Source of the DNA: Chloroflexota bacterium
GTDB taxonomy: Bacteria > Chloroflexota > Anaerolineae > UBA4142
Length of the DNA: 41,009 bases
Assembly (NCBI GenBank): GCA_016215025.1
Contig: JACRMI010000010.1
Location: 76,331-117,339 of the forward strand
Direction: 5' to 3'
In this document: in pieces, positions 16,282 through 23,962 of the stretch
How positions within the stretch are numbered: position 1 is the first letter of the stretch
Layout of the letters: every line of letters starts with the position of its first letter
Notes under the pieces: generated by a model
Database searches by the model: none
What the model was told of the DNA's origin: nothing
Seen by the model: the letters and a program-made list of their open reading frames with translations, nothing else
Made by a program: the position numbers and the translations under genes

Positions 16282-17049
16282 CTACTCCAAGAGTAATTTT
16301 AGTTGTCGTGCCGTATCAATCCCTTGCGCGCGATAGTGATTGTTGGAAAAAGCAAATACTTTTACAGTTGTCCTTTCGAGTTCCTTGATCTTGGGAATCC
16401 ACTCCATCAATTCTTCTTGCTTGTACGTGTAATCGTAGCGTTCGTACGCTTGCTCGTGTGCCCACCATTTCTTGTAGTTGCGTCCGTGAAAACGCACATA
16501 ACCAACATCAGAAGTTGCTTTTGCTACAGGCGGCAGCAAGCCTTTGAGTTGTGGTTCGTCTACGCAGCAATAGCCGAGATGCAATTCACTCAATAAACCA
16601 AACGTTTCGTCGGTGAGCCATTTTGCATTGCGGAACTCGATCACTACTGGTAGCTCGCGCAGTCGCTCGCGAAACTCGATCAGGTATTTGACGTTATCCG
16701 GCGTGTTGTGAAACGAATTCGGAAACTGCGCTAGTACCACGCCGAATTTATTTTGCTCGCGTAAGGGTTTGAGCGCGTCGACGAATTGTGGAAAGAGCGC
16801 AGGATCGGCGTCGCGTGTGTGCGTCATCTCTTGCGTCGTCTTGATCGTGAACAAAAAATCGTCGGGCGTTTTGCGCGCCATGCCCGCGAGTGTTCGCGCG
16901 GTCGGCATGCGATAGTACGAAAAGTTGATTTCGAGTGTGTTGAATTCCTTGGCGTAAAATTTGAGCCAGTCTTCTTTCTTAACCTCGGCGGGATAGTAGG
17001 GACCAACCCAATCGGCGTATGAAAAGCCGCTGGTACCTATATAAATCAT
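16282..17049 (-). CDS. DUF72 (YecE-like) TIM-barrel protein
   Basis: 255 aa, full length for the family. Characteristic IGTSGFSYADWVGPYYP start, FNTLEINFSYYRMP, FLFTIKTTQEMTH, VIEFRNAKWL, and YVRFHGRNYKKWW near the C-terminus. DUF72 proteins are widespread, have a TIM-barrel fold, and lack a firmly established reaction. No operon partner is obvious, since gaps of about 110 nt (upstream) and 97 nt (downstream) carry repeats. Confidence 0.9.
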   Translation of the reverse strand: MIYIGTSGFSYADWVGPYYPAEVKKEDWLKFYAKEFNTLEINFSYYRMPTARTLAGMARKTPDDFLFTIKTTQEMTHTRDADPALFPQFVDALKPLREQNKFGVVLAQFPNSFHNTPDNVKYLIEFRERLRELPVVIEFRNAKWLTDETFGLLSELHLGYCCVDEPQLKGLLPPVAKATSDVGYVRFHGRNYKKWWAHEQAYERYDYTYKQEELMEWIPKIKELERTTVKVFAFSNNHYRAQGIDTARQLKLLLE

Positions 17050-17163
17050 AAACCTGCTTTGCTCGCTTATATTCGCAAGTTTTCGCGAATCATAGGGGTC
17101 GAAGCTTTAGCTGGTTGATTATCGGACACTTTCACCGCGTAAACGCTCGACTCCAATCATTAT

Positions 17164-18417
17164 TCATTCGCGTTGATTCGCGCGATTCGCGGGCGATTTC
17201 TTGTTTTTCAATTCCAATCTTGCCAGTCGATGTTCCAAATCCTTTTGCCATAGCTTGCGCAGGTCTCTTGGAAAATCGGCAGCCCTGACAATGTCGAGCG
17301 CGGCGCGGGTGTGTTCAATCGCTTGCGCATAATCGCGGGTCTTGTGTTCGTAATGCTTCGCCAGTTCGACACATGCATACACTTGCTTGGTGCCTGCCGC
17401 GCTGCGCCACAGTTCGATTGCCGCCGACATGTCACCGCGTCGCTTTTGCAAATTCGCAAATCGTCTGACCGATTCGCGAAACGCCGACTCGGACAATTCC
17501 AGTTCGAGACCGCGCGCGTAAAGCTTGGCTGCATCGTCGAGCCGCCCCAGGTCTTCAAACAGTTTGCCGATCGCGATAATGTCGATGCCGTGTTCAAGCG
17601 CAAAGTTGAACGGATCGTCGAGCATTTGCGCGATATGATTCAACAATGCTGCCATCGCGACGACGTCCATCGCGTTGTGATACAGCACGCCCTTCATCGG
17701 GCGCGCATCGCCACTTTGCAAATAATCGAAATACATTTGCGGAATGAGCCAGCCCGGAACTTCATCCTCCGTGCGCCTCATGCCCATGATGTGCTGTTCG
17801 AGCGAGCCGAGAGCGCGTGATTCCAATCGGTCGCGCCACAATCGTCGCGCGAGCGGCAGCAAATCGATATGCGCCGCATCCGCAAACGGAATTTCATGTC
17901 GATTCAGAATGCATCGATTGCGCAGGAGAGGCGCGTCGAACGCTTTGCCGTTGAATGTGACGATGGCATCAAGCGGTTGCAGAAATTCGGCGAGGGCAGC
18001 AAGCGCGGCGGGTTCTTCGATTGGATCGCGCATAAAGATTTGGGTGAGACGAAATACTGCGCCATCAAAGCGTCCCAGCCCAATGAGAAACGCGAAAGTG
18101 CCCATGCCGCCTGCCAACCCAGTCGTTTCCGTGTCGAGAAAAACGAGGCGGCTGGGTTCGCACTGTGCGATGCGCGTCTCGTTCGCCCAGGCGGCAATCG
18201 TTTGCAATGAGGCGTTCAACCCAAGTGTGACTTGGCCGTGGCGATAGTCCGGCGGATACATCGTCTCGACGACAAACGCTTCGCCGAGCGGCGTCACATG
18301 CACGCGCCCGTCGATGACTTGGTCGATTGAATTGCCTCGACGTGGTTGACGCGGAGGAATATTTTTCGCCCCGATTTGGACGCCGAGGGTTTTTAGTTTA
18401 TCGGATAAATCTGCCAT
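17164..18417 (-). CDS. mrfB: YprB/MrfB-like ribonuclease H-fold exonuclease with TPR-like tail
   Basis: 417 aa. Residues about 85-265 form the RNase H-like exonuclease domain (PF13482): DTETTGLAGG (Asp95, Glu97), TFNGKAFDAPLLRNR (Asp161) and a later HNAMDVVAM, matching a DEDD catalytic set. The C-terminal third is helical with TPR-like repeats. In Bacillus subtilis, YprB (MrfB) works with the helicase YprA (MrfA) in mitomycin-damage repair; a YprA-like helicase lies 10 kb away (28190-30799). The last residues (PANRANQRE) and stop come from an attcgcg-type repeat related to the one at the nuoE-like stop. Confidence 0.85.
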   Translation of the reverse strand: MADLSDKLKTLGVQIGAKNIPPRQPRRGNSIDQVIDGRVHVTPLGEAFVVETMYPPDYRHGQVTLGLNASLQTIAAWANETRIAQCEPSRLVFLDTETTGLAGGMGTFAFLIGLGRFDGAVFRLTQIFMRDPIEEPAALAALAEFLQPLDAIVTFNGKAFDAPLLRNRCILNRHEIPFADAAHIDLLPLARRLWRDRLESRALGSLEQHIMGMRRTEDEVPGWLIPQMYFDYLQSGDARPMKGVLYHNAMDVVAMAALLNHIAQMLDDPFNFALEHGIDIIAIGKLFEDLGRLDDAAKLYARGLELELSESAFRESVRRFANLQKRRGDMSAAIELWRSAAGTKQVYACVELAKHYEHKTRDYAQAIEHTRAALDIVRAADFPRDLRKLWQKDLEHRLARLELKNKKSPANRANQRE

Positions 18418-18445
18418 TTTGGATTTGCGATTGCCGATTTCTGAT

Positions 18446-18564
18446 TGTCACTCTGAGCGAAGCGAAGAGTCTCACAACTTGCGAATTGCGAGATGCTTCG
18501 TCGAAATCCTTCGACTCCGCGACCCCAATCGTCGCTCCGCTCAGGATGCTCCTCAGCATGACAA
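18446..18564. repeat. TGTCAnnCTGAG-type interspersed palindrome, copy B
   Basis: Begins tgtcactctgagcgaagcga and ends ctcctcagcatgaca, with an internal cgaaatccttcga palindrome. Together with a gattgccgatttctgatt stretch it fills most of the gap upstream of the YprB-like gene. Confidence 0.8.
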
Positions 18565-18581
18565 ATGACTGCGTTACATCA

Positions 18582-18590
18582 AGTATAACA
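18582..18590 (-). promoter_or_regulatory. Extended -10 promoter candidate for the YprB-like gene
   Basis: Minus strand reads TGTTATACT, an extended -10 (TGn plus TATACT). No clear -35 is visible 17 nt upstream. The resulting leader would contain repeat copy B. Confidence 0.4.
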
Positions 18591-18666
18591 CATTTTCGCG
18601 TGGTGTTGGCAAAAGAAAAAACGCAAGCCACAAGTATGCTTGCGTTGTTGGGAATTTTTCTTGTCC

Positions 18667-19866
18667 TTAATCTGCAACGACGACGCGATCCTTGCCTGCA
18701 TCCTTCGCTTGCTTTAAAGCGCTCTCGGCACGGTCGATGAGCGCGTTGATGGTGTTGCCATGTTGAGGATAAATGACGATACCGATGGATATGCTCGTTG
18801 GCATGTTCCACTCGTCGGATTCCTTTTTCACTGCCAAGCGAAATCGCTCGGCGACGATATGCGCGCCTTCCACGTTTACGTCGGGCAGGATGGCAAGGAA
18901 CTCATCGCCGCTTCGCCACCGCGCCACAAAATCGCCGGGGCGCAATTTGTTTGTTAGCGTAATGCCTGTCCGTCGAATCATTTCATCGCCCGTCGCATAA
19001 CTCTTGTCGTTGTAGATGCGCAAATTGTCGCCGTCCATCAGCAAGATCGCAAAAGGTTTGTTCGTCGCTGAGGCATTTTTGATCGCTTGCTCAAATTGAA
19101 GCAGCGCGGCGCGCATGTTCGGCAAGTTCGACACAGAATCGGTGTATGCGGTCTCTTGAAGTTGATCGAGTTGATGCCCGAACCAAGCAACACGGTTGAG
19201 CGTCAAACGGAGCGCCCAGCGCAGCGTGTAGTGCGATTGCAATTCACCGGTCGCAATATCCGACGGAATCCACCACGGGAGTGATTCAATGCCGCCATAT
19301 TCCTTTTTCAATGCGGCAATCTCAGGCGACGTTGGGATTTCGTCGCCGACAATTTTCAGATCGCGCGCATCGAACACGTGCATTTTTCTTTCGCGCAGCC
19401 GCTTGACGTCCATCATCGCCGCGCCGAGTTGAAGAAAAATTCCTTCAGGACTGATCTTGGCTTGCTTGGCGTAGTGAATGAGCGCGATCGCCGCGGCGGG
19501 CGATGGCACTTGAAGATGCTCCGCTTCGTGATCGAGCCGCGCAAAAATGCGTTGCAGAATTTGTTCGTGCTCGGCATGAGTGCCCGACATGAGAAAGACG
19601 GCAAATTCATCGCCTGCAATTCGATAGGTCGCCGTGTTGGTTTCTTCGCGCAGCACAATACCCATCCAACGAATCACCGAATCGCCATAGACATGTCCGC
19701 GCGTTCGATTCAGCATCGAGAGATAGTTGAGGTCGCCGAATAAGATCGAAAAGGGTGGAAGATTCTCGCGCTCCGAGAGATCGATCAAGGTTTCGACCAG
19801 ACTCAAAAAGTTGTAGCATTCGGTGAGCGGTTCGATGCGAAAAAGCTCGCTGGATGCGTTGGTCAT
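18667..19866 (-). CDS. Tandem GGDEF-domain protein
   Basis: 399 aa from the ATG at 19866, which overlaps the stop of the upstream GNAT gene (ATGA). Two GGDEF domains with no visible sensor or membrane segment: the first (about 10-200) has AGDEF at 84-88, the second (about 225-399) has SGDEF at 319-323. Only the second has an inhibitory-site RxxD (RPGD) five residues before its motif. The second could be an active diguanylate cyclase; the first may be degenerate or GTP-sensing. The long upstream open frame (to 20157) only reads through the GNAT gene. Confidence 0.85.
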   Translation of the reverse strand: MTNASSELFRIEPLTECYNFLSLVETLIDLSERENLPPFSILFGDLNYLSMLNRTRGHVYGDSVIRWMGIVLREETNTATYRIAGDEFAVFLMSGTHAEHEQILQRIFARLDHEAEHLQVPSPAAAIALIHYAKQAKISPEGIFLQLGAAMMDVKRLRERKMHVFDARDLKIVGDEIPTSPEIAALKKEYGGIESLPWWIPSDIATGELQSHYTLRWALRLTLNRVAWFGHQLDQLQETAYTDSVSNLPNMRAALLQFEQAIKNASATNKPFAILLMDGDNLRIYNDKSYATGDEMIRRTGITLTNKLRPGDFVARWRSGDEFLAILPDVNVEGAHIVAERFRLAVKKESDEWNMPTSISIGIVIYPQHGNTINALIDRAESALKQAKDAGKDRVVVAD

Positions 19867-20384
19867 GTGTTCTCCTCCAAAATTATTTTTGCCATTGCAA
19901 ATTTCCAATATCGATTTCCGTACCGTTTGAATTCTGAATCGAGCTGCATTCCAACTTTTTCGGCGACGCGGCGTGAGGCAATATTGCCGATGCGAATGAG
20001 ACTGATCAGACGCGAGAGACCGAGTGTTCGGAATGCGTAATCGCGCACGGCGACTGCCGCTTCGGTGGCGTAACCGCGATGCCAATAGTCGCTGCGAAAA
20101 TCGTAGCCGAGTTCTGCAACCTGCGCGCCATCGATCTCCATCACGTCCAAGCCGCAATCGCCGATGAGTGTTCCGTCGGCTTTGAGAATCACCGAGAATA
20201 GCCCATAGCCGAATTGCGTTTGATGATCGAGATTGCGTTGCAGCCAGCGTTGCATTTGCTCGTGCGAAAGTAATTCGCCGCCGAACGACGCCATGACGTT
20301 GGGATCGGTGAAGATGAGCAAGAGGTCGTCGAGGTCGTTTGCTTGCATGGGGCGAAGCAGGAGGCGAGGAGTTTCAATGATCAT
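19863..20384 (-). CDS. GNAT N-acetyltransferase, RimJ/RimL type
   Basis: 173 aa. TPRLLLRPMQANDLDDLL start, GDCGLDVMEIDG, AELGYDFRSDYWHRGYATEAA acetyl-CoA-binding segment and NIASRRVAEKVGM are standard for the Acetyltransf_3 family. Substrate unknown; RimJ/L relatives acetylate ribosomal proteins, others inactivate small molecules. The stop overlaps the GGDEF start and the start overlaps the stop of a second GNAT by 11 nt, so three genes are translationally linked. Confidence 0.9.
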   Translation of the reverse strand: MIIETPRLLLRPMQANDLDDLLLIFTDPNVMASFGGELLSHEQMQRWLQRNLDHQTQFGYGLFSVILKADGTLIGDCGLDVMEIDGAQVAELGYDFRSDYWHRGYATEAAVAVRDYAFRTLGLSRLISLIRIGNIASRRVAEKVGMQLDSEFKRYGNRYWKFAMAKIILEENT

Positions 20385-20931
20385 TATCCAAAACTCCGAC
20401 GACCTGCAACCAAGGTGGCTCGGGCAATGGATTGCGCAATAGTTTCATTCCTAATTTTCGCATCACGCCTTGCGATGCTGCATTCGAGGATTCTGTCGTC
20501 GCAAGGATGCGTGCGATTCGTAATTGCGTGAAGGCAAAATTGATCATGGCTTGCGCGGCTTCCGTCGCATAACGTTGAACGCGATAAGGTCGATCGATCA
20601 CCCAGAATAAGCCGACCTCTGGCGTGTAATGTTCGCGCGAAGCAATGCCTAATTCGGGGATTTGTCCAAATGGACTGAGGAGGGGGACCAAGCCGACCGA
20701 ACCAATGAGTTGATTTGAACTCTTGAGCATAACCGCGCGGTCGCCGTACGGTGGTTGATGCATCTTGTCGAACCATTCTTGGCTGAGCATTGACCATTGT
20801 AACCAAGAACGTCGTTCCGGCAAATCTGTATCGCCAAAACTTTCATTCAGAATGCGATGAATGATTTCTAAATCGTCTGTGACAAACGGACGTATGACGA
20901 GCCGATGCGTTTCGATCAACGCTTGATTCAT
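20374..20931 (-). CDS. GNAT N-acetyltransferase
   Basis: 185 aa. THRLVIRPFVTDDLEIIHRIL start, LIGSVGLVPLL, EVGLFWVIDRPYRVQRYATEAAQAM and ASQGVMRKLGMKLLRNP mark another RimJ/L-type acetyltransferase, clearly divergent from the neighbour it overlaps. The function is not predictable beyond acyl transfer. Only 10 nt separate it from the ABC permease gene upstream, so it may be co-transcribed with the exporter. Confidence 0.88.
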   Translation of the reverse strand: MNQALIETHRLVIRPFVTDDLEIIHRILNESFGDTDLPERRSWLQWSMLSQEWFDKMHQPPYGDRAVMLKSSNQLIGSVGLVPLLSPFGQIPELGIASREHYTPEVGLFWVIDRPYRVQRYATEAAQAMINFAFTQLRIARILATTESSNAASQGVMRKLGMKLLRNPLPEPPWLQVVGVLDNDH

Positions 20932-20941
20932 CGTGTACTCG

Positions 20942-21715
20942 TTACTGTGATTGGTCGGCGCGTTCCCACCACGCGAACGTGCCGATTATGCCGACGATTC
21001 CCGTTAGGATGACGAGGATGTAACTCACCATTCCAAGTTTTTCGCCTTGGACAAACAATGCGGGCACCGACCAAGGAAAGTATTCGCCCCAGCCAGCGGC
21101 ATTAGTGAGTTGCGCCAGCCCCAGTGCTAGGATCATTACGCCAATCGGCGGCAAAAAGCCACGCCATGCGCTGGCAGCGAAAGCAAACGGTGTTACGAGG
21201 GTGATGGTTAAAGCTGCGGCAATGGTTATCATCATTCCGCTTTGCCAAAAAACTTGCGAGGGTACAGCCGGAAGACCCAGCACCGTACCAACAAAGAGAG
21301 TGACGAGACAGATGACGAGTGTCACGGAGGCAGACCACATCGCAATCACAATGCATTTGGCTAGCACAATTGTGGAACGCGAGGTAGGCAAGGCGAGTAA
21401 ATCCTTAATCGTGCGATCAGAATATTCGCGACCAAACACCCAACTGGCGATGAGACCAAAAAGAACAATGCCGCCCGCCCCCACCGCCAAAGTTAGAAAC
21501 CGAAGGAAAGTGGGCCAATCCGCCGCGCCCATCGTGAGTCGCGCTTTGTCACTGATCAGTCCAACGCGGCGCGCCATTTCAGGGTCTTTCAGGACGATCA
21601 TGAAAAATCCGCCGCCCAGCGGAACCATTGCAAATCCAAGCGCGGTGAGCAAAGGCATTCTCGATCGGCGCGCTTTGAGAAATTCAACCCAGGTCGCCTG
21701 GAGCAAATTATTCAT
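20942..21715 (-). CDS. ABC-2 type exporter permease
   Basis: 257 aa, about six hydrophobic segments, with the ABC-2 hallmark FGREYSDRTIKDLLALPTSR after the second segment. It would pair with the ATPase gene upstream at 21910. It is separated from that gene by about 194 nt of repeat rather than the usual short spacing. Substrate unknown; antibiotic, lipid or bacteriocin export is typical for the type. Confidence 0.88.
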   Translation of the reverse strand: MNNLLQATWVEFLKARRSRMPLLTALGFAMVPLGGGFFMIVLKDPEMARRVGLISDKARLTMGAADWPTFLRFLTLAVGAGGIVLFGLIASWVFGREYSDRTIKDLLALPTSRSTIVLAKCIVIAMWSASVTLVICLVTLFVGTVLGLPAVPSQVFWQSGMMITIAAALTITLVTPFAFAASAWRGFLPPIGVMILALGLAQLTNAAGWGEYFPWSVPALFVQGEKLGMVSYILVILTGIVGIIGTFAWWERADQSQ

Positions 21716-21725
21716 TGTCTATTCC

Positions 21726-21920
21726 TGTCATGCTGAGAACTCATGCCCTCGCGGGCATGTTTAAGCCAAGAAACTTGTCATGCTGAGCGCAGCGAAGCAT
21801 CTCCCGCGCTGAAGGAGAGACTCTTCGCTTCGCTCAGAGTGACATCCAAGTTTCTGAGCAGCGAAGCGAAGCATCTCGCTACGCAGAACTGCGAGACCCT
21901 TCGTTCCACTCAGGGTGACA
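21726..21920. repeat. Cluster of TGTCATnCTGAG palindromes, copy C
   Basis: At least three units lie head to tail and head to head: tgtcatgctgagaactc, tgtcatgctgagcgcagcga, then inverted cttcgcttcgctcagagtgac and ccactcagggtgacatg. The cluster separates the ABC permease and ATPase genes. Its right end encodes the last residues (MSP) and the TGA stop of the ATPase. Confidence 0.88.
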
Positions 21921-22842
21921 TGACCCCAACCAATCGCAGAAAATAATGTTCGAGGTCTTCTTGCTCGACGTTGAGCATCGTCGGCGGATGTCCCGCGTTT
22001 ACCAAGCGCGTCGCAATATCGTCGGGGCGATCAATCGCCGCAGCGCTTTTGATTTCGATAGTTCCATCGGGCAAAAATTCAGCGGGATATTTCGCATCGA
22101 TGAGAACTTGGCGCGCGGCTCGATTATCGCGCGTGCGAACCAACACACGGCGTCGTCGATTGCGCTCCAGGTCGGCAACATCGAGTTCTTGAAGCAAGCG
22201 CCCTTGATGAATGATGCCGATGCGATGCGCAAGCCGCGACACTTCGCCGAGAATGTGGCTCGACATGAAAACGGTGACGCCGTGCTCGTGCGCTAAATCG
22301 ATGAGGAGTTTGCGGATTTCGACGATGCCTGCGGGATCGAGTCCGTTCGCTGGCTCGTCGAGAAGCAACAGTTCGGGATTGTGCAATAGTGCCTTGGCAA
22401 GTCCCAATCGTTGCGCGTTGCCCAGCGATAGCGTACCCGCGCGTCGGTCCGCATATTCCGACAAACGCAAAAGTTCGACCACACGCTCAACCGCTTGCGG
22501 CTCTGTGCCAGGACGCAGACGACGCAGCGCTTCCAGATTTTCACGCACAGTGAGTTCGGGATAAGCGTTGGCGGTCTCGACTAAATAGCCGACGTTCGCC
22601 CAGGGTTTCTTTTCGCCGATACGAATCGGCGTTCCCAGGACGCACGCTTCGCCCGCTGTGGGCTTGATCATGCCAAGCAACATGCGAATGGTCGTCGTTT
22701 TGCCAGCGCCGTTGAGGCCAAGGAACGCATAGATTTCGCCGCGCTCTACGCGCAACGACAAATCATCGACGGCGGTCACGTCGCCGTAGCGTTTACTCAA
22801 ATTGTTCTTGCGCGCTCTGAATCGAATAATCTTGCCTGGCAT
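21910..22842 (-). CDS. ABC exporter ATPase with a replaced N-terminus
   Basis: About 310 aa from the ATG at 22842, 2 nt after the DUF433 stop; an ATG at 22854 is equally possible. Walker A GLNGAGKTT, LSLGNAQRLGLAKALL signature and LLLLDEPANGLDP Walker B are intact. The first residues (MPGKIIRFRARKNN) are not those of an ABC protein. The expected start (MNPAIETNHLVKRYGDVTAVDD) survives as a relic at 23093-23185, upstream of an inserted DUF433 gene. MPGKIIRF resembles the start of DUF5615 toxin-like proteins that usually follow DUF433, so this is probably a fusion formed on insertion. The stop codon is inside a repeat. Confidence 0.85.
   Translation of the reverse strand: MPGKIIRFRARKNNLSKRYGDVTAVDDLSLRVERGEIYAFLGLNGAGKTTTIRMLLGMIKPTAGEACVLGTPIRIGEKKPWANVGYLVETANAYPELTVRENLEALRRLRPGTEPQAVERVVELLRLSEYADRRAGTLSLGNAQRLGLAKALLHNPELLLLDEPANGLDPAGIVEIRKLLIDLAHEHGVTVFMSSHILGEVSRLAHRIGIIHQGRLLQELDVADLERNRRRRVLVRTRDNRAARQVLIDAKYPAEFLPDGTIEIKSAAAIDRPDDIATRLVNAGHPPTMLNVEQEDLEHYFLRLVGVMSP
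22748..22794. repeat. 47-bp direct repeat, left copy (inside ABC ATPase)
   Basis: Identical to 23106-23152 except for one base. It encodes KRYGDVTAVDD.SLRV in both places. The two copies lie 358 bp apart and bracket the DUF433 gene. Confidence 0.92.
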
Positions 22843-22843
22843 A

Positions 22844-23053
22844 TCATGCCCCATGACTCGCTGCAAATTTGAGAACGTCGAGTATATCTTCCTTTTCAAG
22901 GTCGGGATATTCTTCCAGAATTTGGGCAATAGTCATGTCGCTAGCCAGCAATCCGAGCACGTCGGTGACGCGGATGCGCATACTACGAATGCATGGATGC
23001 CCGCCACATTGTTCGGGATTTACAGTGATTCGTTCGGTCAGGTAGTGTGTCAC
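22844..23053 (-). CDS. DUF433 antitoxin-like protein
   Basis: 69 aa. GTG start at 23053 with GGAGGAG 5 nt upstream. RITVNPEQCGGHPCIRSMRIRVTDVLGLLASDMTIAQILEEYPDLEKEDILDVLKFAA is the complete DUF433 winged-helix pattern. These proteins usually pair with a DUF5615 PIN-like toxin encoded directly downstream. Here only a few codons of such a partner may remain, fused to the ABC ATPase. The gene lies in a 358-bp segment bracketed by a 47-bp duplication. Confidence 0.9.
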   Translation of the reverse strand: MTHYLTERITVNPEQCGGHPCIRSMRIRVTDVLGLLASDMTIAQILEEYPDLEKEDILDVLKFAASHGA

Positions 23054-23077
23054 TTGACTCCTCCTTCTATACTCGAA

Positions 23078-23106
23078 AGCATATTACCAAATTCAGGAGG
23101 CGTCAA
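23078..23106 (-). promoter_or_regulatory. Promoter of the DUF433 gene
   Basis: Minus strand: TTGACG (23101-23106), 17-nt spacer, TATGCT (23078-23083). The -35 lies at the junction between the ABC relic and the inserted segment. Confidence 0.55.
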
Positions 23107-23185
23107 CGCGCAACGACGAATCATCGACGGCGGTCACGTCGCCGTAGCGTTTTACGAGATGGTTGGTTTCGATGGCTGGGTTCAT
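23093..23185 (-). pseudogene. 5' relic of the ABC ATPase gene (30 codons)
   Basis: ATG at 23185, TGA at 23093-23095. The peptide starts MNPAIETNHLVKRYGD and continues VTAVDDSSLRVDAS, the normal N-terminus of this ABC ATPase family cut before Walker A. Upstream there is an extended -10 (minus strand TGATATACT, about 23199-23207) and a GAGGA ribosome site, so the relic keeps its original expression signals. It shares 47 bp with the intact gene. Confidence 0.85.
23106..23152. repeat. 47-bp direct repeat, right copy (in ABC relic)
   Basis: Matches 22748-22794 with one mismatch. It marks the right boundary of the DUF433 insertion. Confidence 0.92.
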
Positions 23186-23318
23186 TTTGTCCTCGCGAGG
23201 AGTATATCACAATTGGATGTAGACGCTAGAAATCAAAAGAGCGCGCGTAGTGATGCACGCTCAACAATTCTTCGACTGCAAACGGCAGTAATCTCTCAGT
23301 TGCCTGATGCAACCCAAA

Positions 23319-23954
23319 TTAACATAGAAAACCAATCACGTTGGTAACCTCGTCGATCCAGTCCAAAATCAAAGGTTGTGGACGTCCATAAGCAATGGAT
23401 ACCAGGATTTTGGTAGGATGTTGGCGTGGAGAAATACTGTAATGATTCGCAACTTGCTGCGCGAATCTTACTGTATAATCGTTTCTATGTGCATAGAAAT
23501 TGCGAAACTTGGTGATATGGTCAAAGGCATTCACTGGAAGAGAGTAAGCAGCAATAATTTGGGCATAATGAGAACAGTTTATCGCTTGACTGGATTTTAT
23601 CAGACTCTCTGGTCTATGCCAAGCAGGTTCATCTCGTCTATCCCAGCCACCTTTAATCCACACATTGTATTTGCACTTTTTCATTGCGGCGTTAATTGCT
23701 CCATCGAAAGTGGTTATTGACGGATCACATCTAACGAGCACGCCACTCTTCAAAACTGGTTTTAGTATGCACGACAAATAGTAAGCCCGAGTGAAATTCG
23801 CAAGTGTAGTCTGGAATTCGATAGCAACATAGGAAATAAGCAGATCAGATTCAGGAAAAGGCAATTGGGAGGCTTGTACGGCTAAGTCGCGCAATCTAGA
23901 AAATCTCCGAAGTGCTTTTTTGTGCAATTCAGAAAGATTCTGTGAAGGGTTCAT
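23319..23954 (-). CDS. HEPN-like protein, candidate RNase effector
   Basis: 211 aa, mostly helical by composition. Residues 151-156 (RNFYAH) fit the HEPN nuclease motif R-x4-H, placed in the C-terminal half after FDHITKF. An N-terminal region with FQTTLANFTRAYYLSCI is a plausible paired helix. No family is recognised with certainty. It follows a DUF262 gene by 8 nt, and such pairings occur in defence islands, so an RNA-cleaving effector is inferred. The coding sequence is AT-richer than its neighbours. The remaining 130 nt to the ABC relic show nothing recognisable. Confidence 0.55.
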   Translation of the reverse strand: MNPSQNLSELHKKALRRFSRLRDLAVQASQLPFPESDLLISYVAIEFQTTLANFTRAYYLSCILKPVLKSGVLVRCDPSITTFDGAINAAMKKCKYNVWIKGGWDRRDEPAWHRPESLIKSSQAINCSHYAQIIAAYSLPVNAFDHITKFRNFYAHRNDYTVRFAQQVANHYSISPRQHPTKILVSIAYGRPQPLILDWIDEVTNVIGFLC

Positions 23955-23962
23955 TTGGCAGT

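Noticed and set aside
18667..20157. N-terminal extension of the tandem GGDEF protein
   Set aside because: It is Arg-rich read-through of the GNAT gene in another frame; the ATGA overlap start at 19866 is more natural.
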